Below are positions 9,090 through 17,969 of a stretch of 64,000 nucleotides of DNA, piece after piece. The stretch's first letter is position 1; each line of letters begins with the position of its first letter. The stretch covers positions 140,469 to 204,468 of the forward strand of contig NZ_CBVI010000016.1 in assembly GCF_000513195.1 (NCBI RefSeq), given 5' to 3'. A program made the position numbers and the translations under genes. The notes below the pieces were generated by a model that had not been told where the DNA came from, did not search any database, and saw only the letters and a program-made list of their open reading frames with translations. Origin of the DNA: Bacteroides timonensis (GTDB lineage: Bacteria; Bacteroidota; Bacteroidia; Bacteroidales; Bacteroidaceae).

Positions 9090-9650
9090 ATGCCTGTTAC
9101 CGGTAACCTATATACTATGGATTTATTTTCTCGTTTCTTTCGGGAGAATCAGGAAAAGTTTCTTGCCTTCGCCTATTCCTACATCAGAAGCTGGGCAGAA
9201 GCAGAAGATATTCTTATGGAATCCATGATTTCTCTGTGGGAATGCCGCGACCGCTGGGAAGAAGATAAAGGTCTGCACGCATTGCTCCTTACCATTATCA
9301 AGAATAAGGCACTCAATTACCTGGAACACGAACAAACCCGCCTGCGTATTGAGGAAGATTTGAATTCGCACCGTCAGCGCGAGTTAGATTTGCGTATTGC
9401 CACATTGAAAGATTGTGAGCCCGACAAGATTTTCAGTACGGAGATACAGCATATCGTAAACAAAGCCTTGGAAAAGATGCCACCACAAAGTCGCGAAATC
9501 TTCATGCTCAGCCGTTACAGTAACCTGCCAAACAAAAAAATAGCCGAACAACTGAATATCTCTCTCAAAACAGTAGAATTCCATATCACCAAAGCCCTAC
9601 GTATTCTGCGTGTGGAACTGAAAGATTATCTTGCCTCTATCCTACTTTAG
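9090..9650 (+). CDS. ECF RNA polymerase sigma factor (FecI-like)
   Basis: A 186-aa extracytoplasmic-function sigma factor. Region 2 (FLAFAYSYIRSWAEAEDILMES, here residues ~25-50) contacts core polymerase and the -10 element. Region 4 (IFMLSRYSNLPNKKIAEQLN, then SLKTVEFHITKALRIL) is the DNA-binding helix-turn-helix at ~130-180. An internal Met at 9117 (MDLFSRFF) is an equally good start. It precedes a FecR-type anti-sigma and a SusC with an N-terminal STN domain, so it is very likely released by ligand binding at that receptor and drives susC/susD transcription. Confidence 0.93.
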   Translation: MPVTGNLYTMDLFSRFFRENQEKFLAFAYSYIRSWAEAEDILMESMISLWECRDRWEEDKGLHALLLTIIKNKALNYLEHEQTRLRIEEDLNSHRQRELDLRIATLKDCEPDKIFSTEIQHIVNKALEKMPPQSREIFMLSRYSNLPNKKIAEQLNISLKTVEFHITKALRILRVELKDYLASILL

Positions 9651-9730
9651 TAAAACTCTCCTGCTTTTCTTTGATAATATAAATAAAAGATATATGTTTG
9701 CAAAATCAGTAATATTGCTGGCTATTAAAC

Positions 9731-9928
9731 ATGGTAGTTATGAGATATATTGTAATAATATACTACGTGCTTATCGAGGGAGAACAAGTTTTCGAGACCC
9801 TGAATGTCAACAAGAATATTGAAGCAAACTCTCCGGAGGAAGCCATAGGCATTGCTTACAATCTATTTAAAGCCGAAGCTCCGGATGAATGTTACATTGT
9901 ATCCATAATTCCCAATCCGGCAAGTTAA
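9731..9928 (+). CDS. Small hypothetical protein between sigma and anti-sigma genes
   Basis: A 65-aa ORF with a possible start at 9731 or at MRYIVIIYYV (9740). The C-terminal half (SPEEAIGIAYNLFKAEAP) is a soluble-looking helix and the N-terminus is beta-like and hydrophobic without a clear signal. I do not recognise the family. An overlapping plus-strand ORF (9631-9822) in another frame looks random, so I prefer this one. It could be a small regulator of the neighbouring sigma system, but only position supports that. Confidence 0.45.
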   Translation: MVVMRYIVIIYYVLIEGEQVFETLNVNKNIEANSPEEAIGIAYNLFKAEAPDECYIVSIIPNPAS

Positions 9929-10044
9929 TACCGGCAATTAATTAATTTCCTGTCACATTCCATAAAGCTCTGATGTGCCTCCGGTGCATCACACGGATAT
10001 TCTATGCGCTTACGTTTGGAGTATCCGAAAAACAGAACAAAGCT

Positions 10045-10154
10045 ATCCGCTCCATACCCGGTTCTTATCTTCTTCGTACCCTCCTCGTACCTGCTTCGCT
10101 ATTTTCATCCTCCTATAGAAGCGAAGAAGGAACGAACCGGATACGGCTCAGAAG
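10045..10154. repeat. 11-bp-period inverted array
   Basis: Ten consecutive 11-bp units can be laid out from 10045: ACCCGGTTCTT, ATCTTCTTCGT, ACCCTCCTCGT, ACCTGCTTCGC on the left and the complementary CGAAGAAGGAA, CGAACCGGATA, CGG on the right. The two halves face each other around TATTTTCATCC. It fills much of the 423-bp gap before the anti-sigma gene; the rest of the gap shows nothing I recognise. Short ORFs across it are products of the repeat. Confidence 0.7.
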
Positions 10155-10351
10155 AGTTCCTGACCAAAATTACACATCTCATTCCGCCTGTTTCCAGAGC
10201 ATCACTTCCTGACAATTTCTCTGTTTCCAACTCATTTTGAAGAAAAAACAAAAAAAGTTTCATTTTCCGTTAGGGTAGTTCCAAGTTCACCTGTATTAAT
10301 TATAGAGGGGCAGAAAAAACGCCCTTATTCAACAAACAAATTAAGTACCTT

Positions 10352-11287
10352 ATGAACCAAGAACTATTATATAAGTATTTTAAAGGAACCGCCACCATTG
10401 AAGAAGAAAAGCGCATCCTTGACTGGGTGGAAGCCTCGGAAGAAAATCGGGAAGCTTTCTTGAAAGAACGTATGATGTTTGATGTCGCCTTATTCTCCGA
10501 CAGACAAAGTGCCGGAAAAAAGACATTCCGTCTGGCTCCGATACTAAAATGGGGAATACGCGTAGCAGCCGTTATCATCGTAGGCGTATGCGGTTATTTC
10601 ATGACTAATGATTATCTATATAATCAGGCATCCCTGCCACAAACAGTAACCGTCCCCGCCGGACAACGTGCACAAATCACTCTTGCCGATGGTACGCGAG
10701 TATGGCTGAATGCACAATCCACATTGACCTATGCTTCCAACTTTGGGCGTGGCGAAAGAAACGTAGAACTGGATGGTGAAGCCTACTTTGAAGTGACAAA
10801 AAACAAAGATATCCCCTTCTACGTGCACACAGAGATGAACAAAGTGAAAGTCGTAGGTACCAGCTTTAATGTTTGTGCTTACACAGGAAGCAAAGAGTTC
10901 GGTACCACATTGGTAGAAGGCATAGTAGATATTTATCCTGCCAATAGCAATCAAATGATTACCCGCCTGCAAAAAGACGAAGTTTTCTTGAATGAAGACG
11001 GGAAATGTAAGAAAACCATTCTCCCCTCTTACGAATATCTGCGTTGGAAAGAAGGATTATACTGCTTTGATGACGCCCCTTTCAATGGTATTCTCGGTAG
11101 ACTGGAAAAATACTATAATGTAAAAATAACCGTCGCTAATCCTGAATTGTTGAATTATGGGAGTTTTACCGGCAAATTCCGGGAACAAGACGGTATAGAA
11201 CACATTCTTCGAACAATCTCTAAAGATCATCCTTTTGAGTTCACGATCAACGAAGAGAAAGACTCAATCACCATCTATAAGAAGTAA
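10352..11287 (+). CDS. FecR-family anti-sigma factor
   Basis: A 311-aa single-pass inner-membrane protein. Residues 1-~75 form the cytoplasmic sigma-binding part (MNQELLYKYFKGTATIEEE), followed by a transmembrane helix (WGIRVAAVIIVGVCGYFM, ~70-88). The periplasmic FecR domain has the hallmark TVPAGQRAQITLADGTRVWL and GEAYFEV, and a C-terminal DUF4974-like region (FTGKFREQDGIEHILRTISK). It holds the upstream ECF sigma inactive and relays the signal from the STN domain of the SusC receptor next door. Confidence 0.95.
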   Translation: MNQELLYKYFKGTATIEEEKRILDWVEASEENREAFLKERMMFDVALFSDRQSAGKKTFRLAPILKWGIRVAAVIIVGVCGYFMTNDYLYNQASLPQTVTVPAGQRAQITLADGTRVWLNAQSTLTYASNFGRGERNVELDGEAYFEVTKNKDIPFYVHTEMNKVKVVGTSFNVCAYTGSKEFGTTLVEGIVDIYPANSNQMITRLQKDEVFLNEDGKCKKTILPSYEYLRWKEGLYCFDDAPFNGILGRLEKYYNVKITVANPELLNYGSFTGKFREQDGIEHILRTISKDHPFEFTINEEKDSITIYKK

Positions 11288-11388
11288 TTTGATATCAAAG
11301 ATAAAACCTTAAAATTTAGTACTAACCTCTTAAACAGAAAAGCATTATGAAATAAAAGAAACAGTCAACCAATTCCCCCCACAAAAAA

Positions 11389-11418
11389 GATCGGAAAGTA
11401 CCCCCATACTTTCCGATC
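11389..11418. repeat. Perfect 12-bp hairpin in the susC leader
   Basis: GATCGGAAAGTA (11389-11400) pairs with TACTTTCCGATC (11407-11418) around CCCCCA. GAAACAGTCAA occurs directly before and after the hairpin. No T-tract follows on the plus strand. Its place in the 187-bp leader between anti-sigma and susC suggests an attenuation or mRNA-stability role. Confidence 0.7.
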
Positions 11419-11474
11419 CGAAACAGTCAAAAATCGACCTTAATCAATTTATTAACTTAACACATTACAAAGAT

Positions 11475-14400
11475 ATGAGAAAAATTTCTTTGAATGGGCT
11501 TTTTTGCCCAAAAAGTTTAGTATTTAAGCAAATATTACGAACTATGAAGATCACACTATTCCTTCTCTTGTTTGTAACGTTCCAAGCGTACAGTAGTAGT
11601 AGCTACTCTCAGAATGCCAAAATCAGCATCCCCCGCTCTGAGTTGCGAGTAAGCGAAATCCTCGATAAAATCGAGGCTCAGACTGAGTATTTGTTTGTCT
11701 ACAATAAGAAGAGTGTGGACGTGCGCCGCACCGTAAATGTAGATGCAGACAACCAGCCAGTGTCCGAAGTTTTGGATGAAATATTCAATGGCACCGACAT
11801 CAGATATGTAATGGAAGGCAAGAATATTGTGCTGACCAAACAACATGAAAAGGCCAGTGAAATCATTGCTGCCGTACAACAAGAAAATATCTCTATAAAA
11901 GGTGTTGTTACCGATACCAAGGGTGAACCCATTATCGGTGCCAATGTTGTGGAAAAAGGAACTACAAACGGTTGCATTACCAATATAAACGGTGAGTTTA
12001 CACTAAATACACCGACTAATGCAACGCTGGTTATCAGCTTTATCGGATACCAGCCTGTAACGATTGCTCTCAACGGGCAAAAAACTCTCAATGTGCAGAT
12101 GCAGGAAGAAGCACTGTCACTGGAAACGGTGGTAGTGACGGCTATGGGTATCAAGCGCAAGTCATCCTCACTAACTTATTCTGTACAACAAGTTGGAGGT
12201 GACGACTTAACCCGCGTTAAAGATCCCAATATGATTAATGCACTAGAAGGTAAAATTGCAGGCGTTACAATCAATAAAAGCGCTTCCGGTTTGGGAGGCT
12301 CGGCTAAAGTTTCCATCCGCGGTATTCGTTCGGCTTTTGAGGGAGGTAACAACCAGCCTTTGTACGTCATCGATGGTGTTCCCATGATGAATTCAGCCAA
12401 AGAAACGACTTCTTCAGTCATGGGTGGTAATTCAGACTCAGGTAACCGCGACTCCGGTGACGGTATATCCAATCTGAACCCGGACGACATTCAGACAATT
12501 TCCGTACTGAAAGGCGCTTCTGCGGCCGCCCTTTATGGTTCGCAAGCAGCAAACGGTGTTATCATGATTACTACTAAAAAAGGAAATGTAGGTTCAACCC
12601 GTGTGACTTATTCTGCCAATGTTACATTTGACCGTGCCATTTCCACACCTGAATTTCAAAACTCCTATAATTCAAAATGGGAAAAAGGAAATATCAAAGA
12701 CCATGACAATGTAGGAGATTTCTTCGGAACCGGCGTTACAGCCATTAACTCTATTTCCTTATCAACAGGTAATGCAAAAGCGCAAACCTATTTCTCCTAT
12801 GCCAATACAACCGCCAAAGGCATTATTGAAAAGAACAAACTGGAACGTCACAACCTAACCTTCCGTGAAACAGGTAAGTTCTTCAATGATAAGCTCACAT
12901 TGGATGGAAACGTTAACGTCATGCGCCAGGTAGGTCGCAATCGCCCGGTTACAGGTGGATTATATATGAATCCGTTAGTAGGACTTTATACCTTCCCGCG
13001 CGACCTGAACATGGCAGATTATAGGAGTGGAGAAGTTCTTGACGAAGTACGTAACATGCCAAAACAGAATTGGTACAAAGATCCCGAAACCCTGCAAGGA
13101 ATGGAAGGCAACCCTTATTGGTTAGTCAATCGCATCAACACGAAAGACACCCGTACGCGTACCATTGCTTCTTTAAGTGCGAATTGGGAAGTCACTGACT
13201 GGTTAAAATTTCAAGCCCGCGGTACAGCTGATTACATCAGTGACAAATCTGAAGAAAAGACATGGGCTTCTACCTCAACAACCTTGACAGGCGGTAGTTG
13301 GGCGGATAAAACAGACAATGGACGTTATGCCTATGCAACCGGAAGTGATTTCATGGCCTATGGCGACCTGATGGCCATGTTCAATAAGACATGGGGCAAA
13401 TTCAGTCTGAATGCGGCATTAGGAGGTTCTATCAACTATCAGAAGTCCAACAATTTACGAATTGACTCTCATACATCTGGTTTATATTATCCAAACGTAT
13501 TTACACTGACGAATATTAAATATAGTTCTTCTACTGATATGTCAGTGACGAATGAAGCCCGCCAAGTAATGCAATCAGTATTCGCCACTGCCCAATTAGG
13601 TTGGAACGAAGCACTTTATCTGGACTTAACCGCCCGTAATGACTGGTCTTCCACCCTTTACGGTACCTCTAAAATGGACTCCGGATTCTTCTATCCGTCA
13701 GTTGGTTTATCATGGCTAGCGCACAACTCTTTCGAACTGCCCGAGTGGATTAATTTTGCAAAAATACGTGGTTCTGTCGCTCAAGTCGGAAATACGTTGC
13801 CATTATATAAAGCAAACCTGCAACCGCGCATCGCCATAGGCGGAAGCATCAACCAGGTAACAGATTATAATGACGGCAATCTGAAACCAGAAATCTCAAC
13901 TTCCTACGAAGCAGGCTTCGAGATGAAGTTTTTCCACAATCGTTTTGATATTGACTTCACTTGGTATAAGACATTGACTAAAAACCAATTCTTGTTAGTG
14001 CCAATGCTTCCGGGGTCTGCCTATAAGAACCAAATGATCAATGCTGGTAAGATCAGCAATAAAGGTATTGAATTAACCGTAGGCGGTGTGCCCGTACAAA
14101 ATGAGAACTTCCGTTGGAGAACACAAGTTAATTTCTCTACCAATAAAAATAAGGTAGAAAAACTCGCAGACAACTATAAAGTATTTGCTTATGGTTCAGG
14201 CGTAAACATGGCATACCGTATGATTGTTAAAGAAGGCGGTTCACTAGGTGACCTTTACGGTAACTCATTCAAACGCGATGAAGCAGGAAAAATCGTACTG
14301 GATAGCGAAGGACTCCCTGAACTCAATACAGACCGTCAGCAATATTTAGGTAACAGCCAACCTAAATGTACATTGGGCTGGAGCAATACGTTCAATATCT

Positions 14401-14882
14401 ATGGTGTATCGGTTAATTTCCTGATAGATGCACGCATTGGCGGCGACGTAATGTCATTCACCCAAGGACAACTGGATGCCCATGGGGTAAGCAAAGCCGC
14501 CGGCGAAGCACTGGATCGTGGATATGTCGAAGTCGAAGGACAGAAGTTCACTAAAACAGAAACGAAAGACAACATACAGGGATTCTATGCAAGAGTCGGA
14601 GACATCAACGGATGTACGGAATACTATATGTACAAAGGAACCAATATACGTTTACGTGAATTATCCATAGCTTACAGCCTTCCGGAAAAATGGATGGAAA
14701 AGACGAAAGTATTCAAAGACATCAATCTCTCATTAGTGGCACGCAACTTATTCTTCATCTATAAAGATGCTCCATTTGATCCTGACGCACTGATGTCAGT
14801 AGGAAACGATATGCAGGGTGTAGACGTTTTCGGCATGCCGACTACCCGCAGCATTGGTTTCAATGTGAAATTTACATTCTAA
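11475..14882 (+). CDS. SusC/RagA TonB-dependent receptor with STN signalling domain
   Basis: A 1135-aa outer-membrane transporter. A signal region (KITLFLLLFVTFQAYSSSS) is followed by an STN domain (~47-120, LRVSEILDKIEAQTEYLFVY), the periplasmic module that talks to FecR. Next come a carboxypeptidase-regulatory-like domain (~140-220, GVVTDTKGEPIIGANVVEKG), the SusC signature around VVVTAMGIKRK, the plug domain (VSIRGIRS...PLYVIDGVP) and a beta-barrel ending in FNVKFTF with a terminal aromatic. It pairs with the SusD gene 24 bp downstream to capture and import a glycan, peptide or other nutrient. No degradative enzyme is adjacent, so the substrate cannot be inferred. Confidence 0.97.
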   Translation: MRKISLNGLFCPKSLVFKQILRTMKITLFLLLFVTFQAYSSSSYSQNAKISIPRSELRVSEILDKIEAQTEYLFVYNKKSVDVRRTVNVDADNQPVSEVLDEIFNGTDIRYVMEGKNIVLTKQHEKASEIIAAVQQENISIKGVVTDTKGEPIIGANVVEKGTTNGCITNINGEFTLNTPTNATLVISFIGYQPVTIALNGQKTLNVQMQEEALSLETVVVTAMGIKRKSSSLTYSVQQVGGDDLTRVKDPNMINALEGKIAGVTINKSASGLGGSAKVSIRGIRSAFEGGNNQPLYVIDGVPMMNSAKETTSSVMGGNSDSGNRDSGDGISNLNPDDIQTISVLKGASAAALYGSQAANGVIMITTKKGNVGSTRVTYSANVTFDRAISTPEFQNSYNSKWEKGNIKDHDNVGDFFGTGVTAINSISLSTGNAKAQTYFSYANTTAKGIIEKNKLERHNLTFRETGKFFNDKLTLDGNVNVMRQVGRNRPVTGGLYMNPLVGLYTFPRDLNMADYRSGEVLDEVRNMPKQNWYKDPETLQGMEGNPYWLVNRINTKDTRTRTIASLSANWEVTDWLKFQARGTADYISDKSEEKTWASTSTTLTGGSWADKTDNGRYAYATGSDFMAYGDLMAMFNKTWGKFSLNAALGGSINYQKSNNLRIDSHTSGLYYPNVFTLTNIKYSSSTDMSVTNEARQVMQSVFATAQLGWNEALYLDLTARNDWSSTLYGTSKMDSGFFYPSVGLSWLAHNSFELPEWINFAKIRGSVAQVGNTLPLYKANLQPRIAIGGSINQVTDYNDGNLKPEISTSYEAGFEMKFFHNRFDIDFTWYKTLTKNQFLLVPMLPGSAYKNQMINAGKISNKGIELTVGGVPVQNENFRWRTQVNFSTNKNKVEKLADNYKVFAYGSGVNMAYRMIVKEGGSLGDLYGNSFKRDEAGKIVLDSEGLPELNTDRQQYLGNSQPKCTLGWSNTFNIYGVSVNFLIDARIGGDVMSFTQGQLDAHGVSKAAGEALDRGYVEVEGQKFTKTETKDNIQGFYARVGDINGCTEYYMYKGTNIRLRELSIAYSLPEKWMEKTKVFKDINLSLVARNLFFIYKDAPFDPDALMSVGNDMQGVDVFGMPTTRSIGFNVKFTF

Positions 14883-14906
14883 CGTATCATCTAAAAAGCA
14901 AGCAAT

Positions 14907-16514
14907 ATGAAAAGCAAATTTATACATACATTAGTGATAGGCGGATTATTAACAACCGCTTGTACAAGCAATTTCGATAATTTAAACTCCGAAGACGGTT
15001 CTTACGATTCTGGTAAGCAGGTCATGGACAATGCCGGATATACCATGTATTTCAATTCCATACAGCAAGGCATCTATTTTAACTACAACTGGGGAGAAGG
15101 TACAGATTGGACTTTCCAGACCATACAGAATTTAGGTGTCGATATGTTTGCAGGATATTTCCACGATATGGCAACTAAGTTTGCAGGAGAAAACTCCGTA
15201 TACAATATGAACGACGGATGGAACAGTAGCAACTGGTCCACTTCATATAGCCAGACAGTTTCCGCACTCAACAAAGCGGAAGACTTTGATAGTGAGCTTC
15301 CACAATATATGTCTCTGATAAAAATATATAGAGTGGCAACTATGCATCGTCTGACGGATCAATATGGACCCATCTTATATGAGAACCATGCAACAGCGCC
15401 TGTAAGTCAGGAAAATGCTTATAAAGCTATGTTTGCAGATTTAGATGATGCCATCAGTTTAATAGATCAGACGCTCTCCAGTGGAATAGAGGATAAAATT
15501 TCTTATGACATTCTGATGAGAAGTCAATCAACTTACTCACAGTATGCTAAATGGGCTAATTCTCTACGTCTGCGTTTGGCAATGCGAGTATCTAATGTAA
15601 ATTCTCAAATGGCATCCGAACAAGCCAAGAAAGCCCTCTCCAACAAATATGGAGTATTGGAAACAAACAACGACATAGTAGAAGTTTCAACCAAAACCGG
15701 ATATAAAAATCCGTTGGGAACTATCGGGCTTAGCTGGTGGGAAGTTTATATGAACGCATCTTTAGAGTCCTTCATGGTCGGTTACGATGATCCACGCACA
15801 GATAGGTATTTCACCCCTTCTGTAGGCGGACTTGCCGATAACAGCCCTGCACAGCGCTTTGACTATGCAGGTATGCAAAAAGGTATTCCCCAGGGATTTA
15901 ACTTCAATACACCTAAAGAAGTTAACCACTATAAGTTCCACTCACGTTGCACCATTACGGCAGATTTTCCGGCTCCGCTGATGACTTCTGCAGAAGTGTG
16001 GTTCCTGCGTGCAGAAGCAGCCTTACGCGGATACTCTACAGAGAACGTAAAAGATTGCTATGAGAAAGGTGTACGTCTCTCCTTCGAGCAATGGGGTGCC
16101 AGTGGCGTTGACGCTTACTTAGCAAGCGATGCCAAACCAACAGACTATAAAGATGTATTCTTTGAAAAGAACGATATGAAAGCCATGACTACCATCACTC
16201 CCAAATGGAATGAAGGTGCTTCTAATGAGGAAAAGTTGGAACGTATCATTACGCAAAAATGGTTAGCAGTCTTCCCTGAAGGTGCTGAAGCATGGGCCGA
16301 GCAGCGTCGTACAGGTTATCCTAAATTATTCAAGACATTGGCAAACCTGAGCGGCGGAACGATAGATACTGATAAAATGGTACGTCGCCTTCCATTCCCA
16401 GCAAACTTGAAAACTGACCAGCCTGAATTATACAGACAATTGGTTGATGCTTTAGGTGGACAAGACAATGGTGGGACAGACTTATGGTGGTCTGTAGGAC
16501 AGAATAAATTTTAA
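14907..16514 (+). CDS. SusD/RagB-family surface lipoprotein
   Basis: A 535-aa lipoprotein: signal MKSKFIHTLVIGGLLTTAC with Cys19 as the lipidation site. It is alpha-helical with TPR-like segments (LIKIYRVATMHRLTDQYGPI, then YAKWANSLRLRLAMRV), and the C-terminal part has AEVWFLRAEAALRG and QKWLAVFPEGAEAWAEQRRT, typical of the SusD-like 2 branch. It forms the lid of the SusC transporter and binds the nutrient at the cell surface. Last gene of the sigma/anti-sigma/SusC/SusD cluster, followed by a terminator at 16586. Confidence 0.94.
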   Translation: MKSKFIHTLVIGGLLTTACTSNFDNLNSEDGSYDSGKQVMDNAGYTMYFNSIQQGIYFNYNWGEGTDWTFQTIQNLGVDMFAGYFHDMATKFAGENSVYNMNDGWNSSNWSTSYSQTVSALNKAEDFDSELPQYMSLIKIYRVATMHRLTDQYGPILYENHATAPVSQENAYKAMFADLDDAISLIDQTLSSGIEDKISYDILMRSQSTYSQYAKWANSLRLRLAMRVSNVNSQMASEQAKKALSNKYGVLETNNDIVEVSTKTGYKNPLGTIGLSWWEVYMNASLESFMVGYDDPRTDRYFTPSVGGLADNSPAQRFDYAGMQKGIPQGFNFNTPKEVNHYKFHSRCTITADFPAPLMTSAEVWFLRAEAALRGYSTENVKDCYEKGVRLSFEQWGASGVDAYLASDAKPTDYKDVFFEKNDMKAMTTITPKWNEGASNEEKLERIITQKWLAVFPEGAEAWAEQRRTGYPKLFKTLANLSGGTIDTDKMVRRLPFPANLKTDQPELYRQLVDALGGQDNGGTDLWWSVGQNKF

Positions 16515-16585
16515 ATAAGACCAAGGTATAAGATTTTGATTAGTGGTGTTTTCTCCGTATTAGTTACGAGGGAAAGAAGATTGGA

Positions 16586-16622
16586 AGGAGTAAAGTCATT
16601 TGGGGGGGCTTTACTCCTTTTC
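16586..16622 (+). terminator. Terminator after susD
   Basis: AGGAGTAAAG (16586-16595) and CTTTACTCCT (16609-16618) form a 10-bp stem with a G-rich 13-nt loop, followed by TTTTCT. Confidence 0.85.
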
Positions 16623-16646
16623 TATCAGCGCATTACATTTACCAAC

Positions 16647-16776
16647 CATTTACCGCAGGATGTAAAAGCATTTACCGCAGGATGTAACGCCCTTTACCTC
16701 CTATTGTAACGACCTTTACCTCGGTATGTAACGGTCTTTACCTCGGCGTGTAAATGGAGTTACCATTTGAGGTAAA
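16647..16776. repeat. 22-bp tandem array, five units plus an inverted copy
   Basis: Units begin at 16647, 16669, 16691, 16713 and 16735, exactly 22 bp each. The core is TTTACCkCnGnaTGTAA, and most units carry TTAC-N8-GTAA, a small inverted repeat. A further copy in reverse orientation (TTTGAGGTAAA) closes the array by 16776. It lies between the convergent susD and buk genes. Confidence 0.85.
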
Positions 16777-16825
16777 CAGAACCTCATGGAATGAAACAAT
16801 CGTTGGGGGCGTATCTCTTTAATTG

Positions 16826-17908
16826 TCACTTATAGACCTGTATCGGCAACTCCCCCCGCAATGCTCCCAGAACATTGACAGCAAGTGCCTCCAGTTCATC
16901 TTCCCCGGGATAGACATGCACCGGAGCAAGAAAAGAAACCCGTTCCTTCAAACGGGAAATGACATAATCGGAATGAGCAATCCCCCCCGTCAGCAGAATT
17001 GCATCGACTTTGCCGTAAAGCACAACAGCGGCGGCACCCACACTTTTGGCAACCTGATAAATCATAGCATTCAGCACCAGTTCCGCTTTCGTATCCCCAC
17101 CTTCTATGGACTTGATAATAGCAGGTATATCCGTAGTGCCAAGATGCGCTGCCAGACCGGCATGACCGGAAATACGCTTCTTTAGCTCATCTTTCCTGAA
17201 ACGATGGGAATAGCAAAGGTCAATCAATGGGCCCGCAGGCAACGTCCCTGCCCGCTCGGGCGAGAAAGGTCCTTCTCCATCGAGGGCATTGTTCACGTCG
17301 ATGCAGCGACCGTGGTTATGAGTACCGACAGAGATTCCACCACCCAAATGACAGATAATCAAGTTCAAATCTTCGTAATGCACCGGATGGTCGGGAGAAG
17401 CGGCTGTAAGTTCGGCAGCATAACGGCGGGCAATAGCACGCTGGTTCAATGCATGCCAGATGGTGATACGTGGCATCAAGGGCGAACCAGTGATGCGGGC
17501 TATCTCATCCAATTCATCCACTACACCGGGATCGGCTATGAAGGCACGACAACCGGAAAGCAATGCCGCCAATTCGGAAGCAATAAGACACCCCAAGTTG
17601 CACGCATGGCTTCTCATGGCATGGGCTATATCATCCAACATGGCATCGTTCACCTCGTACACTCCGCCCGGAATGGGTTTCAGTAATCCTCCACGCCCTA
17701 CGATGGCATCAAATTCAAAAGGAATGCCATTCTCTTTTAAGGCTTCTATTACCAGATTCTTGCGGAATTCAAACTGGTCGATGACGCGAGGGAAATGGGA
17801 AAGTTCTCCTACCGAATGGCGAATGTTACGCACCAAAAGCGGAGTTGTGTCTTCGTATACTGCAATTTTCGTTGAAGTAGAACCGGGATTGATAGCAAGA
17901 ATTCTCAT
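16826..17908 (-). CDS. buk: Butyrate kinase
   Basis: A 360-aa acyl kinase of the acetate/butyrate kinase family. The N-terminal INPGSTSTKIAVY is the phosphate-binding loop (residues 6-18). HLGGGISVGTHNHGRCIDVNN and LLTGGIAHSDYV are the usual ATP and substrate motifs. It converts an acyl phosphate and ADP to the free acid and ATP. It lies 61 bp downstream of ptb on the same strand, forming the two-step route from butyryl-CoA or branched acyl-CoA to acid with ATP gain. In Bacteroides this pair may serve isobutyrate/isovalerate production from amino acids rather than butyrate; that is inference. Confidence 0.95.
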   Translation of the reverse strand: MRILAINPGSTSTKIAVYEDTTPLLVRNIRHSVGELSHFPRVIDQFEFRKNLVIEALKENGIPFEFDAIVGRGGLLKPIPGGVYEVNDAMLDDIAHAMRSHACNLGCLIASELAALLSGCRAFIADPGVVDELDEIARITGSPLMPRITIWHALNQRAIARRYAAELTAASPDHPVHYEDLNLIICHLGGGISVGTHNHGRCIDVNNALDGEGPFSPERAGTLPAGPLIDLCYSHRFRKDELKKRISGHAGLAAHLGTTDIPAIIKSIEGGDTKAELVLNAMIYQVAKSVGAAAVVLYGKVDAILLTGGIAHSDYVISRLKERVSFLAPVHVYPGEDELEALAVNVLGALRGELPIQVYK

Positions 17909-17969
17909 AATTTAAGATTTGACGATTTACAATTTACGATTAGGATCACCTACTTTATCACCCTGTCAC

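Noticed and set aside
9631..9822. 63-aa ORF overlapping the small hypothetical gene
   Set aside because: Different frame, starts inside the sigma gene, and its sequence has no regular pattern.
9973..10240. Two overlapping plus-strand ORFs of 78-79 aa
   Set aside because: Both run through the 11-bp array; their open frames come from the repeat's composition.
11389..11418. Minus-strand terminator
   Set aside because: A T-rich run follows on the minus strand, but no minus-strand gene lies upstream to be ended.
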